Positions 51,791 through 60,047 of a stretch of DNA of 64,000 nt are shown here, in pieces. The notes under the pieces are model-generated. The model did not search any database, was not told where the DNA came from, and saw only the letters and a program-made list of their open reading frames with translations. Position 1 is the stretch's first letter. Every line of letters begins with the position of its first letter. This DNA comes from Bacillota bacterium (GTDB lineage Bacteria; Bacillota; Negativicutes; Sporomusales; Sporomusaceae). The stretch covers positions 1 through 64,000 of the forward strand of contig JAEWGR010000082.1 in assembly GCA_023388195.1 (NCBI GenBank), read 5' to 3'. Made by a program: the position numbers and the translations under genes.

Positions 51791-53368
51791 CTAAGGCAGA
51801 TCCTTAAACAACATGTAGGCAAAAATCCAGGCGTTAATGCCCACCAGCAGCGAAATGATTATACAGTAAGGTATCGTCCGGTTCAGGACCTCACTTTCAC
51901 GGCCATCCAGACCAACGGTGGCCGAACCAATGAGGACCTTGGACGGAGCGATTGAGCAACCGACCGAACCGCCAACAGACTGAACGGCAGACATAATGAC
52001 AGTACTAATCCCGAGCACCTTGGCCGTCTCGTACTGTAATGCACCAAACATTACATTCGAGTTTGTGTTGCTACCGGTGAGGAATGCTCCCAGCACACCG
52101 ATAAACGGCGAGAAGATAGGGAACAGAATACCGGTAGAGTTCGCAATGCCCTGTGCCAGCGTGTTAGTCATACCGGTATCGTTCATGATTAACGCCATCA
52201 TGACCATGGTGGTTATCCCGATACTGGTAGGTACACACTGGGAGAAGGTAGCTTTGAGGGCCTCAGAGGCGGCTCCTGTTTTCCATTTGCCGGCTATTTT
52301 AAAAATAACATAGCCGCAGATTGCTGCTGCAATGAGCAGTGGGGCCGGGTGTGAGAAGATATTAATTTTGGAATACATCTTCTCCGCTTTGACGGCAAAC
52401 CCGGCTGCCGTCGTCACTGCCGGATAATTCAGGCCCCAGGTATAGGGGGCAAAAACATTGGCAATCGCTTTAATCTGGGTCATAATACAAAGCGCAATCA
52501 GGATGTAATAGGGCGAAAACGCCATATTAAAACCCATAAGCGGTGCTTCATGCTGCTTCGCTTCATCGGCCTCATGCCGGTAGATAGTCTTGGCCAAAAC
52601 AGCCATTGTCCCACAGCCGAACAGCGCCGGAATCAGCGTAGCCAGCTGGGCAGCACCGATTTTGTTCATAAACCAGCACATAAAAGCCATGACCGTACCG
52701 GTGATCAGAACAGCAGGCAAACCTCTTTTGACTGCGGCAAAGCCGCCGTAAATATGACAGACGGCAATACCGGTCGCGTAAATAGGTATAGCAAACAAAA
52801 GTGCCATCCAGGGACCAATAACCTCGCCGGGGATTTTGGTAACCAATTGAATCGTATAATAGGAAGATCCCATCGAGCCAAAGCTGATCGACCAGGAGTG
52901 TCCGACCAGACAGGTGGCGGCCGCAATTGCCGGCGGGAAACCCATGACCAGCATGATTGGTGCCACAACGGCAACAGGTACGCCAAAACCGGCGATCCCC
53001 TGCATAAAGCTGGCAAAACACCAGGACATCAGCAGACATTGCAGCAATTTCTCCTCCGTTACTTTGATCATGGTGTCCCCAATTACTTTTATCGCCCCGA
53101 TCTTCTCAACCAGGTTATAGAGAAAAACGGCACCCCAGATAATAAGCAATACATACAGGGACATGGCCATGCCTTTGCTATTGGCTAAAGCCAGTAACTG
53201 CGGATCGCCGCCAAAGACATACAAACCGATAATAACCGCTGTAAACCAGGATACTGCGCCAGATTTCGGCGCGCCCCAATTAAATAGTAAAATGGTAGAT
53301 AGCAAAACTAAGATAGGTAGGAAAGCCAGTATCCAGTTCGTAAAGGTTAAGGCAACACCCTTATCCAT
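51791..53368 (-). CDS. L-lactate permease-family transporter
   Basis: A 525-residue protein with about 12-14 membrane segments. Family motifs are WGAPKSGAVSWFTAVIIGL, LLMSWCFASFMQGIAGFGVPVAVVAPIM, LVGHSWSISFGSMGSSYY and LTGSNTNSNVMFGALQYETAKVLG. LldP/GlcA transport lactate or glycolate with protons. Here the gene follows 2-oxoacid:ferredoxin oxidoreductase genes, so it may carry oxalate, glycolate or lactate. Start ATG at 53368 with GGAGGAGG six bases upstream. Confidence 0.9.
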   Translation of the reverse strand: MDKGVALTFTNWILAFLPILVLLSTILLFNWGAPKSGAVSWFTAVIIGLYVFGGDPQLLALANSKGMAMSLYVLLIIWGAVFLYNLVEKIGAIKVIGDTMIKVTEEKLLQCLLMSWCFASFMQGIAGFGVPVAVVAPIMLVMGFPPAIAAATCLVGHSWSISFGSMGSSYYTIQLVTKIPGEVIGPWMALLFAIPIYATGIAVCHIYGGFAAVKRGLPAVLITGTVMAFMCWFMNKIGAAQLATLIPALFGCGTMAVLAKTIYRHEADEAKQHEAPLMGFNMAFSPYYILIALCIMTQIKAIANVFAPYTWGLNYPAVTTAAGFAVKAEKMYSKINIFSHPAPLLIAAAICGYVIFKIAGKWKTGAASEALKATFSQCVPTSIGITTMVMMALIMNDTGMTNTLAQGIANSTGILFPIFSPFIGVLGAFLTGSNTNSNVMFGALQYETAKVLGISTVIMSAVQSVGGSVGCSIAPSKVLIGSATVGLDGRESEVLNRTIPYCIIISLLVGINAWIFAYMLFKDLP

Positions 53369-53389
53369 ACAACCGAGCCTCCTCCAATA

Positions 53390-53467
53390 CTTTGTTCACT
53401 TTTAAACAAAGCATGTTCACATTAGTAAGCCCCTGGTTCCTTTTGTTCACAAGAAACCAGGGACTTA
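53390..53467 (-). promoter_or_regulatory. GTTCAC repeats and hairpins upstream of permease gene
   Basis: Three direct copies of GTTCAC on the plus strand (53394, 53415, 53445) are spaced 21 and 30 bases, near whole helical turns. CTTTGTT/AACAAAG forms a seven-base dyad just before the Shine-Dalgarno. A larger stem GTAAGTCCCTGGTT/AACCAGGGGCTTAC (53425-53467) lies upstream. No T run follows it. Possible response-regulator sites or an mRNA processing hairpin; inferred. Confidence 0.5.
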
Positions 53468-53500
53468 CGGCGTAATGCCTGTATAGTTTTTTATGCAGCC

Positions 53501-54463
53501 TTATTGAGCAGGCGGCAGGGGAACTTCCATGCCAAGCGCTTTGGCACGGTTGTTGACGAAGTTTTGGATTTCAGCCACATGCTCAGGTTGCAGATGGCAG
53601 AAACGGGCCTGGGTCTGGAGATATTCGTCAACAGGTTTAAGTTTCTTCGGCAAAACACTGAACTTCTTATGAGCCCAGTCGCCGTTTTCAATTTCGTAAA
53701 GATTCCACATACCGGTTTCAACAGCCAGTTTGGCAATCTCAATAGTCCGCTCGGCCGGGAACGACCAGCCTTTCGGGCAGGGAGAATGGAGATGAACAAA
53801 CGCCGGACCATCTTCAGCAAGACCTTTACGGATCTTGTTCATAAGGTCAATAGGATAACCGATGGAGGCAGTTGCCCCATATTTCAGATAGGGATGACCA
53901 CCGGCCAGGAATATCGGCATAGGGTCTTTCAGATGATGTTTCTTCGCTTCCGGAATAGCCGGACCGGCCGGGGTAAACATTGTGGTGGCACCATACGGAG
54001 TGGACGGGGAAACCTGAATACCGGTATTAGCATAGGACTCATTATCATACATTACGCAAAGAACCTTATGTCCGCGATAGAACATAGCCGACATAGCCTG
54101 AAGACCGATATCGGAACAGCCGCCATCACCGGCCATAACAATAATATTGGGGAACTCATCCTGGATTTTACCTTTTTTAATCATCATGCGGAAAGCTTCG
54201 GCAATACCGGAAGCAACGGCGCCGCCATTGGTGATCTGGGCATGCGTCCAGGGCACAGCCCACGGACCACAGGCATAACTGGTGTTGGCAACATACATAC
54301 AACCGGTTGGACCAATAAAGATTGTATTTTTACCTGCAGCTTTCGCTACCAGGCGATACGCAAGCGCCGGACCGCAACCAGCACAGGTACGGTGACCGGG
54401 TACATAAGTATCCCGCAAATCAGTCGTGTGTGCAATTGACTTAATTAATTCAGCAACTGCCAT
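53501..54463 (-). CDS. 2-Oxoacid:ferredoxin oxidoreductase beta subunit (probable oxalate oxidoreductase)
   Basis: A 320-residue TPP-binding subunit. It has HRTCAGCGPALAYRL, GPTGCMYVANTSY, the TPP/Mg motif VMAGDGGCSDIGLQAMSAMFYRG, DNESYANTG, and CPKGWSFP near the C-terminus. Cysteines in CAGC, GCMY and CPKG provide a [4Fe-4S] cluster next to the TPP. It oxidises a 2-oxoacid with CoA-independent or CoA-dependent release of CO2 and reduces ferredoxin. Together with the alpha subunit it is most likely the oxalate-type enzyme. It lies 16 bases after the alpha gene. Confidence 0.88.
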   Translation of the reverse strand: MAVAELIKSIAHTTDLRDTYVPGHRTCAGCGPALAYRLVAKAAGKNTIFIGPTGCMYVANTSYACGPWAVPWTHAQITNGGAVASGIAEAFRMMIKKGKIQDEFPNIIVMAGDGGCSDIGLQAMSAMFYRGHKVLCVMYDNESYANTGIQVSPSTPYGATTMFTPAGPAIPEAKKHHLKDPMPIFLAGGHPYLKYGATASIGYPIDLMNKIRKGLAEDGPAFVHLHSPCPKGWSFPAERTIEIAKLAVETGMWNLYEIENGDWAHKKFSVLPKKLKPVDEYLQTQARFCHLQPEHVAEIQNFVNNRAKALGMEVPLPPAQ

Positions 54464-54479
54464 CGTTTATTCCTCCTTA

Positions 54480-55733
54480 TTATTTACTGGGGGCAGCTTC
54501 ATTTTTCGCAGCATTGATCTGAGAAGCGCCTTCATGGTAATCATTGAAGTTAACCCAGGTGCCGCTTTGAATAATCTTGCCGGCTTTCAGGGTTTGCTTC
54601 ATCATTTCAGCCATAGCGAAGAACTCTTCATGGGTGATGGTCTCGCCGCCCAAACCGGAGGTAAAGCTTTGAATGATCGGCTTGCCCGCAACTTCAGACA
54701 TAGCAGCCTTAACCTCAGTCGAGAGAACGCCGCCGCCGCAAGGAGCACCATAAGATGTACCGGTATCAATAACGCCGGCAACCTTAAATTTAGGCAGAAT
54801 CTGGGCAAGTGCCTCATCCGGGAACGGACGGACCCAGCGCAGCCGGCACAAACCAATTTTATAGCCGGCTTCACGGAGATATTTGATGGCGCTGCGGCAG
54901 GTAACCGCATGGGCGCCCATCAAAACAAATACCATGTCAGCATCTTCGGTCATAAATTCTTCCACAAAAGGAGCATATTTGCGACCAAAAACCTGAGCAA
55001 ACTCTTCCGTAACCTGAACGATCTTTTCCCGGACTTTATTCATAACAATGTGACGGTCCCACTCCAGCGGCGGTCCCATTTCCGGCTCAATCTGCGGCCC
55101 CATAATAACAGGGTTGTTCACATCAAGGCGGAATTTCGGATTAAACTTAGGCAGGAATCTGTCAACCTGATCCTGGTCAGGCATAATATAGTCCTGAGCA
55201 ATATGGGTGACAAAATAACCGTCCATGGCCACAATCTGCGGCAGCATGATTTCAGGATCTTCACCGATTCTAAAGTATATCAGGCTGTTATCCAGCGATT
55301 CCTGAGCGTCCTGGGCCCAGCCATAAATCCAGCCATTGTCGCGCAGGGTCAGGCAGTCCGTATGCTCAGAACCGAAATCTCCGGGGGGATCAAGTGTCCG
55401 GTCGCCAATGAGGGCCTGAATAGGGCACCGGCTGCCGGCAATTGGTGAATAGGTTTCAAAGGCGTAGGTAACGCCTACACCGGAAGTACCGGTAGTAGCA
55501 CGGGCACCGGCCATAGAAGCACCGTGAGCAATACTAAACTGTGCGTGTTCGCCTTCACCATGAACCATTTCGCACTGCATAGTACCATTAGCAATCCGTT
55601 TTGCCAATTCAGCCATAACCGCAGTGTACGGGCGAATAGGATAGGATGCTGAAACATCAATATCCGCAAGCTGCCAAGCATCTGCAACCGCAGTTAAACC
55701 TGTACCTTTTTTCTTAATTGGCATCTTATTCAC
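54480..55733 (-). CDS. 2-Oxoacid:ferredoxin oxidoreductase alpha subunit (probable oxalate oxidoreductase)
   Basis: A 417-residue alpha subunit with the pyrophosphate-domain fold. At the site where pyruvate enzymes have YPITP it has YPIRP (Arg34). Further along it has the ERHAQF-like GEGEHAQFSIAHGAS, and GDRTLDPPGDFGSEH with Arg112, Asp115 and Asp119. If numbering starts at Met4 these become Arg31, Arg109, Asp112 and Asp116. As I recall from the Moorella thermoacetica oxalate oxidoreductase structure, Arg31 and Arg109 bind oxalate and the aspartates form a switch loop. So oxalate is the best substrate guess; pyruvate-type activity cannot be fully excluded without assay. Confidence 0.85.
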   Translation of the reverse strand: MNKMPIKKKGTGLTAVADAWQLADIDVSASYPIRPYTAVMAELAKRIANGTMQCEMVHGEGEHAQFSIAHGASMAGARATTGTSGVGVTYAFETYSPIAGSRCPIQALIGDRTLDPPGDFGSEHTDCLTLRDNGWIYGWAQDAQESLDNSLIYFRIGEDPEIMLPQIVAMDGYFVTHIAQDYIMPDQDQVDRFLPKFNPKFRLDVNNPVIMGPQIEPEMGPPLEWDRHIVMNKVREKIVQVTEEFAQVFGRKYAPFVEEFMTEDADMVFVLMGAHAVTCRSAIKYLREAGYKIGLCRLRWVRPFPDEALAQILPKFKVAGVIDTGTSYGAPCGGGVLSTEVKAAMSEVAGKPIIQSFTSGLGGETITHEEFFAMAEMMKQTLKAGKIIQSGTWVNFNDYHEGASQINAAKNEAAPSK

Positions 55734-55736
55734 TCC

Positions 55737-56027
55737 TTATTCATCAAAATCAAGTTCAGGCACTCGACTAATTGCCCCGACCGGGCAGACATTGCTGCAG
55801 ATACCGCAACCCTTGCAATACTTGAGATTGAAACTGACGCCGTCATCCTTGCCATAATTAACACAGGCATCCGGGCAATAAATGTAACAGGTTTTACACT
55901 CAGTGCACTGCTCTTTATCAACTACAGGACGGAGGAACCGCCAGTTACCGGTAATCATACCTTCATTCTCGGTCTGGGGAGAAGGAATTATAGCAGCAAA
56001 TGGCACTTGTTTATAAACCTTTGCCAT
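55737..56027 (-). CDS. 2-Oxoacid:ferredoxin oxidoreductase delta subunit (2x[4Fe-4S])
   Basis: A 96-residue ferredoxin-like subunit with two classical cluster motifs: CTECKTCYIYCPDAC and CKGCGICSNVCPVGA. It links internal clusters of the oxidoreductase to ferredoxin. It lies three bases before the alpha gene. In the Moorella enzyme this function is, as I recall, fused to gamma; here it is a separate subunit. Confidence 0.92.
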   Translation of the reverse strand: MAKVYKQVPFAAIIPSPQTENEGMITGNWRFLRPVVDKEQCTECKTCYIYCPDACVNYGKDDGVSFNLKYCKGCGICSNVCPVGAISRVPELDFDE

Positions 56028-56057
56028 ATTTACACCTCCTTGAATTTTAGCAACAGA

Positions 56058-56750
56058 TTATTTCCACTCCAGTTCTAACCGGCTGGGGTTTGTGGGGCAG
56101 CCTGCTTCACCCTGGCAAATAGGCAAAATCACAACAGTGTCCCAGCCCTTTTGCACAGCATCCTTATTTTCAGCCACTTTCAACAGGGATTCCAGCTTAA
56201 CAATCCCGCTGGCTTTGGCAACTGCGGCAGCCATTGCGGCGCCTACGCCGGCACCGATCTTGGTGTCGTCAATACAGCCTTCAGTACCATCAAAGGTGTG
56301 GAATAAACCTGCGCCAAGATCATCGGCGGCAATAGCGGCAACCGCTTTTACCTTAACCACGTTTTCTTTTGGTGAAAGATACTTGATTAACTTATTTACA
56401 TCGCGCTTGGTATTGATGACAACAACGCAGGCATCCTTGCAGCCTTTAAGAACATCATTGCCTTTGACGATAGTTTCTTCATCAATTACTACAACATCAG
56501 GGCGGTAATTTTCATATTCATAATAGGTCTCAATCGGCTCAGAACTAATTCGGGCATAACTCTTGACCGGCACATTGATACGGTCAGGCAGATCCACATA
56601 GTTGTCGAAGGATTGATTGAACTTTCCTTCCAGGCTCCCCGCTTTGGCGAGCAGGGTAGCAGTGTCGCGTGCTTCTTTGGCCCGGGTTACACCCCGAGTC
56701 CATACAGTAACTTCCTGCATCTTGGCATCAACAGCAACTGCCAGTGTCAT
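56058..56750 (-). CDS. 2-Oxoacid:ferredoxin oxidoreductase gamma subunit, divergent
   Basis: A 230-residue subunit with the general gamma-domain pattern PDVVVIDEETIVKGNDVLKGCKDACVVVINTKRD and DLGAGLFHT. It ends with ILPICQGEAGCPTNPSRLELEWK. The GRGGQG motif of normal PorC/IorB-type gamma subunits is missing; the N-terminus is VAVDAKMQEVTVWTRGVTRAKEARDTATLLAKAG. This domain normally binds CoA. Its degeneration fits an oxalate enzyme that does not need CoA. First gene of the four-gene set, 103 bases after the AAA ATPase gene. Confidence 0.78.
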   Translation of the reverse strand: MTLAVAVDAKMQEVTVWTRGVTRAKEARDTATLLAKAGSLEGKFNQSFDNYVDLPDRINVPVKSYARISSEPIETYYEYENYRPDVVVIDEETIVKGNDVLKGCKDACVVVINTKRDVNKLIKYLSPKENVVKVKAVAAIAADDLGAGLFHTFDGTEGCIDDTKIGAGVGAAMAAAVAKASGIVKLESLLKVAENKDAVQKGWDTVVILPICQGEAGCPTNPSRLELEWK

Positions 56751-56852
56751 TTTCTCTCCCCCTTTTTACTACTTTGAGATTTGACAACAGGTGACCTTCA
56801 GAACCCCTCTAACGTAGATTTGATACTCACCCCCGTTGGCACTTATTGCCGG

Positions 56853-58970
56853 CTATTTTTTTAATACTTGCCGCAGACCGGAGCTAAAATCCTCGCCCAG
56901 CACCTGATAGGCACCGGACAATGCAGCTACACTCTGCGATTGACTAACATAGCGTTTCATGGCGGCCAGGGCTGCGTGTTTGCAGATTGCCTCAATAGCA
57001 GAACCGGCCGCTCCTTCGGTGGCTTCAATCAGACCAGGGAAATCAATATCTGCAGCCAAATTCATTTTGGCGGTGTGAATTTTAAATATTTCTGAACGCT
57101 CCGCTGTGCCGGGCAGTGGCAGCTCGACGATGAAATCGAAACGTCCGGGCCGCATCAACGCCGGGTCTACCATATCCGGCCGGTTAGTGGCCGCAATGAC
57201 AATCACATGGGCACTGTCCATCAAACTGTCCAGTTCCAACAGCAGCTGGCTTACCAGCCGGTCTGTGCCATTACGGTCTGTTACCGCCCGCACCGGTGCC
57301 AGGGCATCGATCTCATCAAAAAACAGAATACAGGGAGCGATCTGTTTGGCCCGTTTAAAGATCAGCCGCAGGCCTTTCTCGGCTTCGCCAAACCAGCGGG
57401 AATTAAGAGTTGCCGCATCTACCGTGATAAAGTGGGCTTCACTGGATGCGGCCAGGGCTTTGACCATCAGGGTTTTACCGGTACCCGGCCGGCCTGTCAG
57501 CATAAAGCCCTTAGGCATATTGCTCTGAGACTCGATAAATAATTCCGGGTGCTGCAGCGGCAGCTCAATCATCGTCTTCAGGTTTTCTTTGATGTCAGCC
57601 ATGCCGCCGACCTGCTCCCACTTCAGGTTGGGCCGGTCAGAGAAAAACTCTCTGGTCGCCGTAGGCTCTACTTCCCTGAAGGCGGTATAAAAATCATCCA
57701 TGGTTATGTTCAATTTGTCTAAATCAGCTTCACTAATACCGGCGGTAAAATCAATCTGCGGCAACAGCCGCCGGACTGCATTCATGCCGGCTTCCTTGCA
57801 AAGGATGGCGATATCGGCACCGACAAACCCGTGCGTCATTTGCGAAAGTTTCTCCAGATTGACGGAAGCGTCAACCCGCATGGAACGGGTGTGAATTTTT
57901 AATATTCTTAATCTTCCGACTCTATCGGGCGGATTGATGGACAATTCTCGGTCAAAACGGCCTGGACGCCGGAGTGCCGGGTCAACCATATCCGGCACAT
58001 TGGTGGCACCGATTACAATAACCTGCCCCCGGTTTTTCAGTCCGTCCATAAGGGCCAGCAACTGGGCGACAACGCGTTTTTCCACATCACCGATTACGTC
58101 GGTTCTTCTGGGAGCAATGGCATCAATTTCATCGATAAAAATGATGGCCGGTGCCCGCCTTTGGGCGGTCTCGAAGATCTCCCTGATCCGCGCCTCACTT
58201 TCACCATAAAACTTATTAATAATCTCCGGGCCATTGATATGCATAAAGGCGGCATTGGTTTCACTGGCTACGGCCCTGGCCATCAGTGTTTTCCCTGTAC
58301 CCGGCGGACCGTAGAGTAAAACACCCCTGGGAGCATCCACCCCTAACTGCCGGAAAATCTCAGGATATTTAAGCGGCAGCTCGACCATCTCGCGGACACG
58401 CTGGAGTTCTTTATCCAGACCGCCCACATCTTCATAGGAGGCTCGAAAACTCCGGTCTTCCCCGCCATCGGCTTTGGTTACTTTAAGTTTTGTACCGGCA
58501 TTAACAACGACCGCCCCTTTGGGTGCCGTACCGATAACCGTGAAATACTGTCCTCTTGCCCCGGCCAGATTAACCTTGATCCGGTCGCCGGTTATAATAG
58601 GCAGTCCGTTTAGCACCCGCTCTAAATGGTTAAGATCCTGGGCATCGCTAAAATCTATGGTCACATCCAGCGGGCTTAAAATCACTGTCTGCGCTGGTTG
58701 ACGGACAGCTTTTCTTACAGTTATCCGTTCGTCAATCCCAACTCCTGCATTTTCTCTGATAATTGATTCAATTTGCGCCAGGTTCTGATTTTTAAAATGA
58801 CTGAAACAAGGGACTACTTTAGCCACCGTGGTTTTCCGGCCTTGAATTTCAACAACATCACCAATTATGACTTCAAGCTCATCCATTTCTGCATTATCAA
58901 TCCGGATGTAACCCTGGCCAACATCTTCCGGCATAGCATCTGCTACTCTAAAGGATAGGGTTTTTTCCAT
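56853..58970 (-). CDS. CDC48/VCP-type AAA ATPase
   Basis: From the ATG at 58970 (GGAGG ten bases upstream) the product is a 705-residue AAA protein with an N-terminal beta-barrel-like domain (MEKTLSFRVADAMPEDVGQGYIRID, VVEIQGRKTTVAKV). Two AAA domains follow: D1 with GPPGTGKTLMARAV, IIFIDEIDAI and the arginine region RPGRFDREL, and D2 with GRPGTGKTLMVKAL, ILFFDEIDAL and RPGRFDFIV. This is the archaeal/eukaryotic CDC48 (p97) design, uncommon in bacteria but seen in some Firmicutes. It likely unfolds or remodels protein complexes. Its place between regulators and oxidoreductase genes suggests a maintenance role; inferred. A longer frame upstream has no site. Confidence 0.9.
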   Translation of the reverse strand: MEKTLSFRVADAMPEDVGQGYIRIDNAEMDELEVIIGDVVEIQGRKTTVAKVVPCFSHFKNQNLAQIESIIRENAGVGIDERITVRKAVRQPAQTVILSPLDVTIDFSDAQDLNHLERVLNGLPIITGDRIKVNLAGARGQYFTVIGTAPKGAVVVNAGTKLKVTKADGGEDRSFRASYEDVGGLDKELQRVREMVELPLKYPEIFRQLGVDAPRGVLLYGPPGTGKTLMARAVASETNAAFMHINGPEIINKFYGESEARIREIFETAQRRAPAIIFIDEIDAIAPRRTDVIGDVEKRVVAQLLALMDGLKNRGQVIVIGATNVPDMVDPALRRPGRFDRELSINPPDRVGRLRILKIHTRSMRVDASVNLEKLSQMTHGFVGADIAILCKEAGMNAVRRLLPQIDFTAGISEADLDKLNITMDDFYTAFREVEPTATREFFSDRPNLKWEQVGGMADIKENLKTMIELPLQHPELFIESQSNMPKGFMLTGRPGTGKTLMVKALAASSEAHFITVDAATLNSRWFGEAEKGLRLIFKRAKQIAPCILFFDEIDALAPVRAVTDRNGTDRLVSQLLLELDSLMDSAHVIVIAATNRPDMVDPALMRPGRFDFIVELPLPGTAERSEIFKIHTAKMNLAADIDFPGLIEATEGAAGSAIEAICKHAALAAMKRYVSQSQSVAALSGAYQVLGEDFSSGLRQVLKK

Positions 58971-59108
58971 TGTCCGGTATCCTCCCCTAGAAGCTGGTCT
59001 ATCTTGGCAACATCTTACAGTTGTAATTATAAGATACACACCCTGGCTTGGATACTGTATGGTAAATAAGGATAATTTTGTAAATATAATTCATAAGCTT
59101 GCCCCATA

Positions 59109-59162
59109 AAAACACAAAAAAAGACGGTAAACAACTCGTTTTCTGAGTTATTTACCATCTTC
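59109..59162 (-). terminator. Terminator after response regulator gene
   Basis: GAAGATGGTAAATAACTC pairs with GAGTTGTTTACCGTCTT (one or two mismatches) around a short loop; seven T follow on the minus strand. It lies 20 bases after the response regulator stop and 139 bases before the AAA gene start, so that gene has its own start of transcription. Confidence 0.85.
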
Positions 59163-59181
59163 GCCTGTATAAGGTACTGTA

Positions 59182-59892
59182 CTATATTGAAAACGGCTCG
59201 TCTTTAATATATTTATGCAGCGGCCTGCCCACAGGGCCATAAGACAAAATTCCCTTCAGCCAGCCACAGGTGTACAGATAGTTGAGATAGCGGCGGACCG
59301 TTACCCGTGATATCCCAACCAGCCTGGATATTTCACTGGCAGTAAAGTATCCGGCCTGCATATTAATGCTTGTCAGTACCAGTTCCAGGGTTACTTTATC
59401 CAGGCCTTTGGGAATATTCTCTTTTAGATCCTCGAGACTGTTCGGGGTACTATCCTTATCGGACGTACCCTTTAGACAGTCGATATCTTTTTGACACAGC
59501 TGCTGGCTGTTTCTTATCCTGTCAATATACTGCTGATAACTCTTCAGGGCTTTTTTAAAGCGCTGAAAGGTAAATGGTTTGATAATATAATCCACAACAC
59601 CGCACTGCATCCCCTGTTGAATTGTTTCTGAACGGTGTGCTGCCGTAACCAGAATAACATCTATATTAATCCCCTCGGCTCTCACCCGGCGCAGCAGTTC
59701 AATACCGCTGTCGCCCGGCATATAAACATCCAGTATCACCAATTGGGGATTAATCTTCCTGATAATGCTATAGCCGTCCGCTGCATTGGCAGCTTGTCCC
59801 ACTAACCTAAATCCTTTCACCTGGCTGATGTATTGCCGGTGAAGTTCGAGCACCATTGGGTCATCCTCTATAATAACAATATCGATTCCCAT
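59182..59892 (-). CDS. CitB/DctR-family response regulator
   Basis: A 236-residue response regulator. The receiver domain (1-120) has IVIIEDDPMVLELHRQYIS, the phosphorylated aspartate in LVILDVYMPGDSGIELL, VTAAH and IIKPFTFQRF. A winged helix-turn-helix follows (SEISRLVGISRVTVRRYLNYLYTCGWLKG). This is the CitB/DcuR/MalR type that controls organic-acid transport and breakdown. It is encoded 155 bases after the kinase and probably controls the lactate-permease-like and oxidoreductase genes downstream. Confidence 0.9.
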   Translation of the reverse strand: MGIDIVIIEDDPMVLELHRQYISQVKGFRLVGQAANAADGYSIIRKINPQLVILDVYMPGDSGIELLRRVRAEGINIDVILVTAAHRSETIQQGMQCGVVDYIIKPFTFQRFKKALKSYQQYIDRIRNSQQLCQKDIDCLKGTSDKDSTPNSLEDLKENIPKGLDKVTLELVLTSINMQAGYFTASEISRLVGISRVTVRRYLNYLYTCGWLKGILSYGPVGRPLHKYIKDEPFSI

Positions 59893-60047
59893 ATTTCGGC
59901 CCCTCCCTACTGTTTAGGCTCCAATGTTAACCCCAGTACCTTGTCCGTCCTACCGGTAAATACCGATGATCTATTTCCGCACCCCTTCATTGCCAGCAGT
60001 CGGCATACGCCCTGCAGCCCCGGCATGCTTCTGCCGTTTCCGGGCTG

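Noticed and set aside
53504..54439. Long plus-strand open frame (311 codons).
   Set aside because: It is the antisense shadow of the 2-oxoacid oxidoreductase beta subunit gene, with no ribosome binding site and no recognisable motif.
54426..55448. Plus-strand open frame of 340 codons.
   Set aside because: It is antisense to the alpha subunit gene, which has full family motifs.
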